From positions 1-15,530 of the forward strand of contig CAZHIX010000026.1 in NCBI GenBank assembly GCA_964532715.1: a stretch of DNA of 15,530 bases. Reading direction: 5' to 3'. Below, one piece after another: positions 12,794 through 15,530 of this stretch (position 1 is its first letter; every line of letters starts with the position of its first letter). Under the pieces are notes generated by a model. That model had not been told where the DNA came from and did no database searches. It saw nothing but the letters and a program-made list of their open reading frames with translations. The DNA is from 1-14-0-10-45-29 sp964532715 (GTDB lineage Archaea > Micrarchaeota > Micrarchaeia > Anstonellales > Anstonellaceae). The position numbers and the translations under genes are program-made.

Positions 12794-14053
12794 TTAATTT
12801 ACAAGATTTGGATAAATTTCAAAATCACTTGTAAGTTTTTTCACATCGGTTTTTATTTTGGCTCTAAGAGATGAATCAGAGTGATTTTTTAGAACAGTAG
12901 TTATGAGCTGAGCAATTTCAAGCATTTGCTCCTCTTTCATACCACGAGTGGTTATTGCAGGAGTTCCGATTCTAATCCCAGAAGTGATAAACGGACTTTG
13001 AGGATCATTTGGAATTGTATTTTTGTTGGTGGTTATGCCTGCTTCGTCCAATGCGATTTGAGCCTCTTTTCCAGTTATGCCAAAACTGCGAACATCTATT
13101 ACCATGAGATGATTATCAGTTCCGCCAGTTATAATATTGCAACCTAAATCACAAAGTGCACTTGCAAGTGATTTGGCATTCTTTACGATTTGTGATGCGT
13201 ATTTTCTAAAGGATGGTTGCATTGCTTCATGAAAACAGATTGCACGCGCCATAATCATATTTTCAAGTGGACCGCCTTGAAGACCGGGGAATACTGCTTT
13301 GTCCACTTGCTTTGAGAATTCATCTTTGCACAAAATCATTGCGCCCCTAGGACCCCTAAGTGTTTTGTGAGTAGTGGTTGAAACGACATGTGCATGAGCA
13401 ACTGGATCAGGATGAACTCCACCTGCAATCAATCCAGCAATATGAGCCATATCTACATGAAGATAAGCACCACATGAATCAGCTATTTTTCTAAAACGAG
13501 CAAAATCTATAGTGCGAGAATAAGCAGTATAACCCGCAATTATTAATTTTGGTTTTTTTTCATCTGCAATCCGCGCAATCTCATCATAATCTAAAAGATG
13601 TGTTTGTGGATCAAGACCATACGCAATTACATTGTAATATTTACCAGAAAAATTTGCACCAAGCCCATGAGTGAGATGCCCACCTTCAGAAAGATTTAAA
13701 CCCATTATAGAATCTGCACGCTCCAAAAAAGCATAATAGACAGCCATATTTGCAGATGAACCAGAATGAGGTTGGACATTTACATGATTTGCATTAAACA
13801 ATTTTTTTGCACGCTCTATTGCAAGAAGCTCAACTTCATCTACAAATTCATTTCCACCATAGTAACGCTTGTGAGGATACCCTTCAGAATATTTGTTTGT
13901 AAGTATTCCACCACATGCGCGCATTACTTCAAGTGAAGCATAATTTTCAGATGGGATTAATTCAAGACCTTCTTCTTGACGTTTCCATTCTTTTTTGTAT
14001 AAATCCCAGATCTGAGAATCTGAATTTTTAATAGCTGATATCACATTAATCAT
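12794..14053 (-). CDS. glyA: Serine hydroxymethyltransferase
   Basis: GlyA converts serine plus THF to glycine plus 5,10-methylene-THF, feeding both glycine (used by purine synthesis) and the FolD reaction. With the start at ATG 14053 it has 419 residues, as usual. It shows ELIPSENYAS (31-40), YSEGYPHKRYYGG (55-67) with the substrate and PLP contacts, THGLGANFSGKYY, HVDMAHIAGL (Asp201, His204), and the PLP lysine Lys230 in STTTHKTLRGPRG, matching Lys229 of the E. coli enzyme. The start is ambiguous. The ATG overlaps the purB stop and sits directly on GGAG, while an in-frame GTG at 14044 lies 9 bases after the same GGAG and is equally credible. Translation is coupled to purB. Confidence 0.96.
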   Translation of the reverse strand: MINVISAIKNSDSQIWDLYKKEWKRQEEGLELIPSENYASLEVMRACGGILTNKYSEGYPHKRYYGGNEFVDEVELLAIERAKKLFNANHVNVQPHSGSSANMAVYYAFLERADSIMGLNLSEGGHLTHGLGANFSGKYYNVIAYGLDPQTHLLDYDEIARIADEKKPKLIIAGYTAYSRTIDFARFRKIADSCGAYLHVDMAHIAGLIAGGVHPDPVAHAHVVSTTTHKTLRGPRGAMILCKDEFSKQVDKAVFPGLQGGPLENMIMARAICFHEAMQPSFRKYASQIVKNAKSLASALCDLGCNIITGGTDNHLMVIDVRSFGITGKEAQIALDEAGITTNKNTIPNDPQSPFITSGIRIGTPAITTRGMKEEQMLEIAQLITTVLKNHSDSSLRAKIKTDVKKLTSDFEIYPNLVN

Positions 14054-15365
14054 CTCCAAGTACTCTATTTATGATTTCTTGAGATTTTCCAAGATAAGTT
14101 TTCTCGTTAAAAAGGACATCGAGTTGCTCAAGACTTAGATATTTCAGAGCCGGGCTTTGAGACAATATTTCTTTTAAATGCTTTTTTTCTCTAAACGCAG
14201 TCTTTGCACATTCACGCATTAGTTCATGCGCATCTTGACGACTCATGCCTTTTTGCGATAGCGCAATCATGACACGTTCAGCCATTATCGCACCATTTGA
14301 GAGTTTTAGATTTTTTTCAATATTCTCATCAAAAAATTCTAATTCGCTCAAAATCTTGTTTGTTTGTAAAAGCATATAATCACAAATAATAAAAGATTCA
14401 GGTATGATTAACCGTTCGTTTGCAGAGTTGGTTAAATCACGCTCATGTTCTAAAGATATATTTTCAAGTGCAACAGAAACATTTGAGCGAACAATACGTG
14501 CAAGAGAACATACACGCTCAGATTTGTGAGGATTTCTTTTTTGTGGCATTGTAGATGAACCAACCTGTTTTTTTGAAAAACCTTCTGCTAATTCAAGAAT
14601 TTCACTTCTTGAGAGATTTCTTATTTCTTTTGCGATTTGCTCAAGCGTGCAACTGATTAGCGAAACACAAAATAACATATATGCAAGCCTATCTCTTGAA
14701 ACAACTTGACAAGTTATCGGAGCAGGACGAAGACCAAGATCGTTCATTACAATACGTTCAATTTCAAATGCATCGTCTCCAAATGTTGCCATTGTTCCAA
14801 CTGCGCCACTCATTTTTCCATATGAAATTTGAGATATTGCATTATCTAGACGAAATAGATTACGTTTAAGTGAATCGTAGTATAGAGCAAACTTCATCCC
14901 ATAAGTAGTAGGAACTGCGTGTTGTCCGTGAGTTCTTCCAACACAGACTAAAATGCTTGTTTTTTTTGATAATTTTAATAGTAAATCAAGTGTTTGCTCA
15001 ACACGAGAGCGTAATAACGTACCCGCATCACGAAGTTGTAATGCAAGTGCAGTATCTTCTATATCATAACTTGTTGCTCCAAGATGAACACAACCACCAT
15101 ATTTCTCACATTTTTCACTTAGAGCTTTTACCATTGCCATTAAATCGTGGTGAATCTCGTCTTCTATTTGTTTTACACGTGTAAGTTCAACTTTTTTTGA
15201 AGATTGATCTATTTCTTCTGATGCACCGACATCTATATGACCAAGTTTTTCATGTGCACGCGCGAGTGCAACCTCAACTCGCATCCAAAGATTTAGGCGA
15301 TTTTGCTCATCAAATATAGAATTCATCTCAGTATTATATCTATTGTCAATCGCACAAACCGACAT
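14046..15365 (-). CDS. purB: Adenylosuccinate lyase
   Basis: PurB releases fumarate twice in purine synthesis, from SAICAR and from adenylosuccinate. From ATG 15365 it has 439 residues, normal for the family. The open frame runs on to 15491 through the promoter and a mobile-element hairpin, and that extension has no family similarity. Motifs are the N-terminal 'RYNTEMNSIFDEQNRLNLWMRVE', GATSYDIEDTA (96-106), GRTHGQHAVPTTYGMKFA (143-160, catalytic His146), and the fumarase/lyase signature GSSTMPQKRNPHK (269-281) with the mobile-loop serines. It is the first gene of the purB-glyA-folD-folC operon. A run of six G (15377-15372) stands where a ribosome site would be, and a TATA box lies at 15411-15401. 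Confidence 0.96.
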   Translation of the reverse strand: MSVCAIDNRYNTEMNSIFDEQNRLNLWMRVEVALARAHEKLGHIDVGASEEIDQSSKKVELTRVKQIEDEIHHDLMAMVKALSEKCEKYGGCVHLGATSYDIEDTALALQLRDAGTLLRSRVEQTLDLLLKLSKKTSILVCVGRTHGQHAVPTTYGMKFALYYDSLKRNLFRLDNAISQISYGKMSGAVGTMATFGDDAFEIERIVMNDLGLRPAPITCQVVSRDRLAYMLFCVSLISCTLEQIAKEIRNLSRSEILELAEGFSKKQVGSSTMPQKRNPHKSERVCSLARIVRSNVSVALENISLEHERDLTNSANERLIIPESFIICDYMLLQTNKILSELEFFDENIEKNLKLSNGAIMAERVMIALSQKGMSRQDAHELMRECAKTAFREKKHLKEILSQSPALKYLSLEQLDVLFNEKTYLGKSQEIINRVLGDD

Positions 15366-15400
15366 ATAAAACCCCCCGATAATACAAACGTGGGTGTTGA

Positions 15401-15411
15401 AAGTATAAAAA
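15401..15411 (-). promoter_or_regulatory. TATA box of the purB-glyA-folD-folC operon
   Basis: TTTTTATACTT (15411-15401, minus strand) is centred about 26 bases before position 15381, which would give a leader of about 16 bases containing GGGGGG before ATG 15365. Confidence 0.5.
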
Positions 15412-15474
15412 TAGAAAGGACGATGATTTGACAAATACATTTCATATTGAAACACATATAAGGACACACATGAA

Positions 15475-15530
15475 GGTGAACCTCCCCGCACTAAAGTGCG
15501 GGGCTTCTGCTTTATTTATTGAAAACAAGT
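15475..15530 (-). mobile_element. IS200/IS605-type right end / omega-RNA tail (tnpB element outside window)
   Basis: On the minus strand GCAGAAG is followed by CCCCGCAC-TTTA-GTGCGGGG (15503-15484), an 8-bp perfect hairpin, then AGGTTCAC (15483-15476). A GAAGCCCC..TTTAG..GGGGAGGTTCAC-like end is characteristic of IS200/IS605 elements, where this hairpin forms the 3' scaffold of the TnpB omega-RNA and the guide begins just after it, here around 15475-15455. The tnpB gene would lie beyond the right edge. The element ends about 65 bases upstream of the purB TATA box. The family call rests on hairpin shape and flanks, without the gene itself. Confidence 0.55.

Noticed and set aside
15366..15491. 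N-terminal extension of the purB reading frame up to 15491
   Set aside because: It crosses the TATA box and the IS-type hairpin and lacks family similarity. The protein family starts at the MSVCAIDNRY segment.
15471..15530. Plus-strand frame MKVNLPALKC.. open to the window edge
   Set aside because: It is translated from the hairpin of the IS200/IS605-like end, a common artefact.

Overview
The window looks like a stretch of a low-GC archaeal chromosome. Four lines of evidence support this. (1) TATA boxes lie about 24-27 bases before several first genes, which have no Shine-Dalgarno and look leaderless, while genes inside operons carry GGAGG-type ribosome sites. (2) The tRNA-Gly has the archaeal/eukaryal discriminator A73, a C2:G71 pair and no encoded CCA. 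(3) An S-layer-like secreted protein sits inside an ABC operon. (4) Probable terminators are plain T-runs without hairpins. The lineage cannot be fixed from sequence alone.

Layout. Bases 1-475 hold an IS200/IS605-like end hairpin, a possible 14-codon minus-strand ORF and otherwise no gene. Bases 476-4598 (+) are a MacB/LolCDE-type ABC export operon: ATPase, a large secreted Ig-like protein anchored by a C-terminal helix, an FtsX/MacB permease, a 30-residue membrane peptide not previously listed, and a secreted helical-repeat protein. Bases 4651-5389 (+) hold a leaderless winged-helix regulator overlapping a four-helix membrane protein. Bases 5490-5563 (+) are tRNA-Gly(UCC), followed by two tandem structured repeats of about 75 nt each. 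From 5753 on, all calls are on the minus strand: a membrane protein of unknown function, a possible 27-residue CxxC microprotein, a membrane protein/XRE regulator pair with an operator-like upstream site, PurN, a cytosolic PAS histidine kinase, 5-formyl-THF cyclo-ligase, and a compact operon read purB-glyA-folD-folC. The right edge holds another IS200/IS605-like end, probably the omega-RNA tail of a tnpB element lying outside the window.

How the genes fit together. The right half is a bacterial-style tetrahydrofolate one-carbon module. GlyA loads one-carbon units from serine onto THF. FolD converts methylene-THF to 10-formyl-THF. The cyclo-ligase recovers the 5-formyl-THF side product. FolC adds glutamates to the cofactor. 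PurN spends 10-formyl-THF in purine synthesis, and PurB acts in the same pathway. The left half is an envelope export/assembly module with an unusual extracellular partner. The most unexpected feature is the pair of tandem structured elements after the tRNA: they share one secondary structure with compensatory base changes, and the first copies the tRNA 3' end in register.
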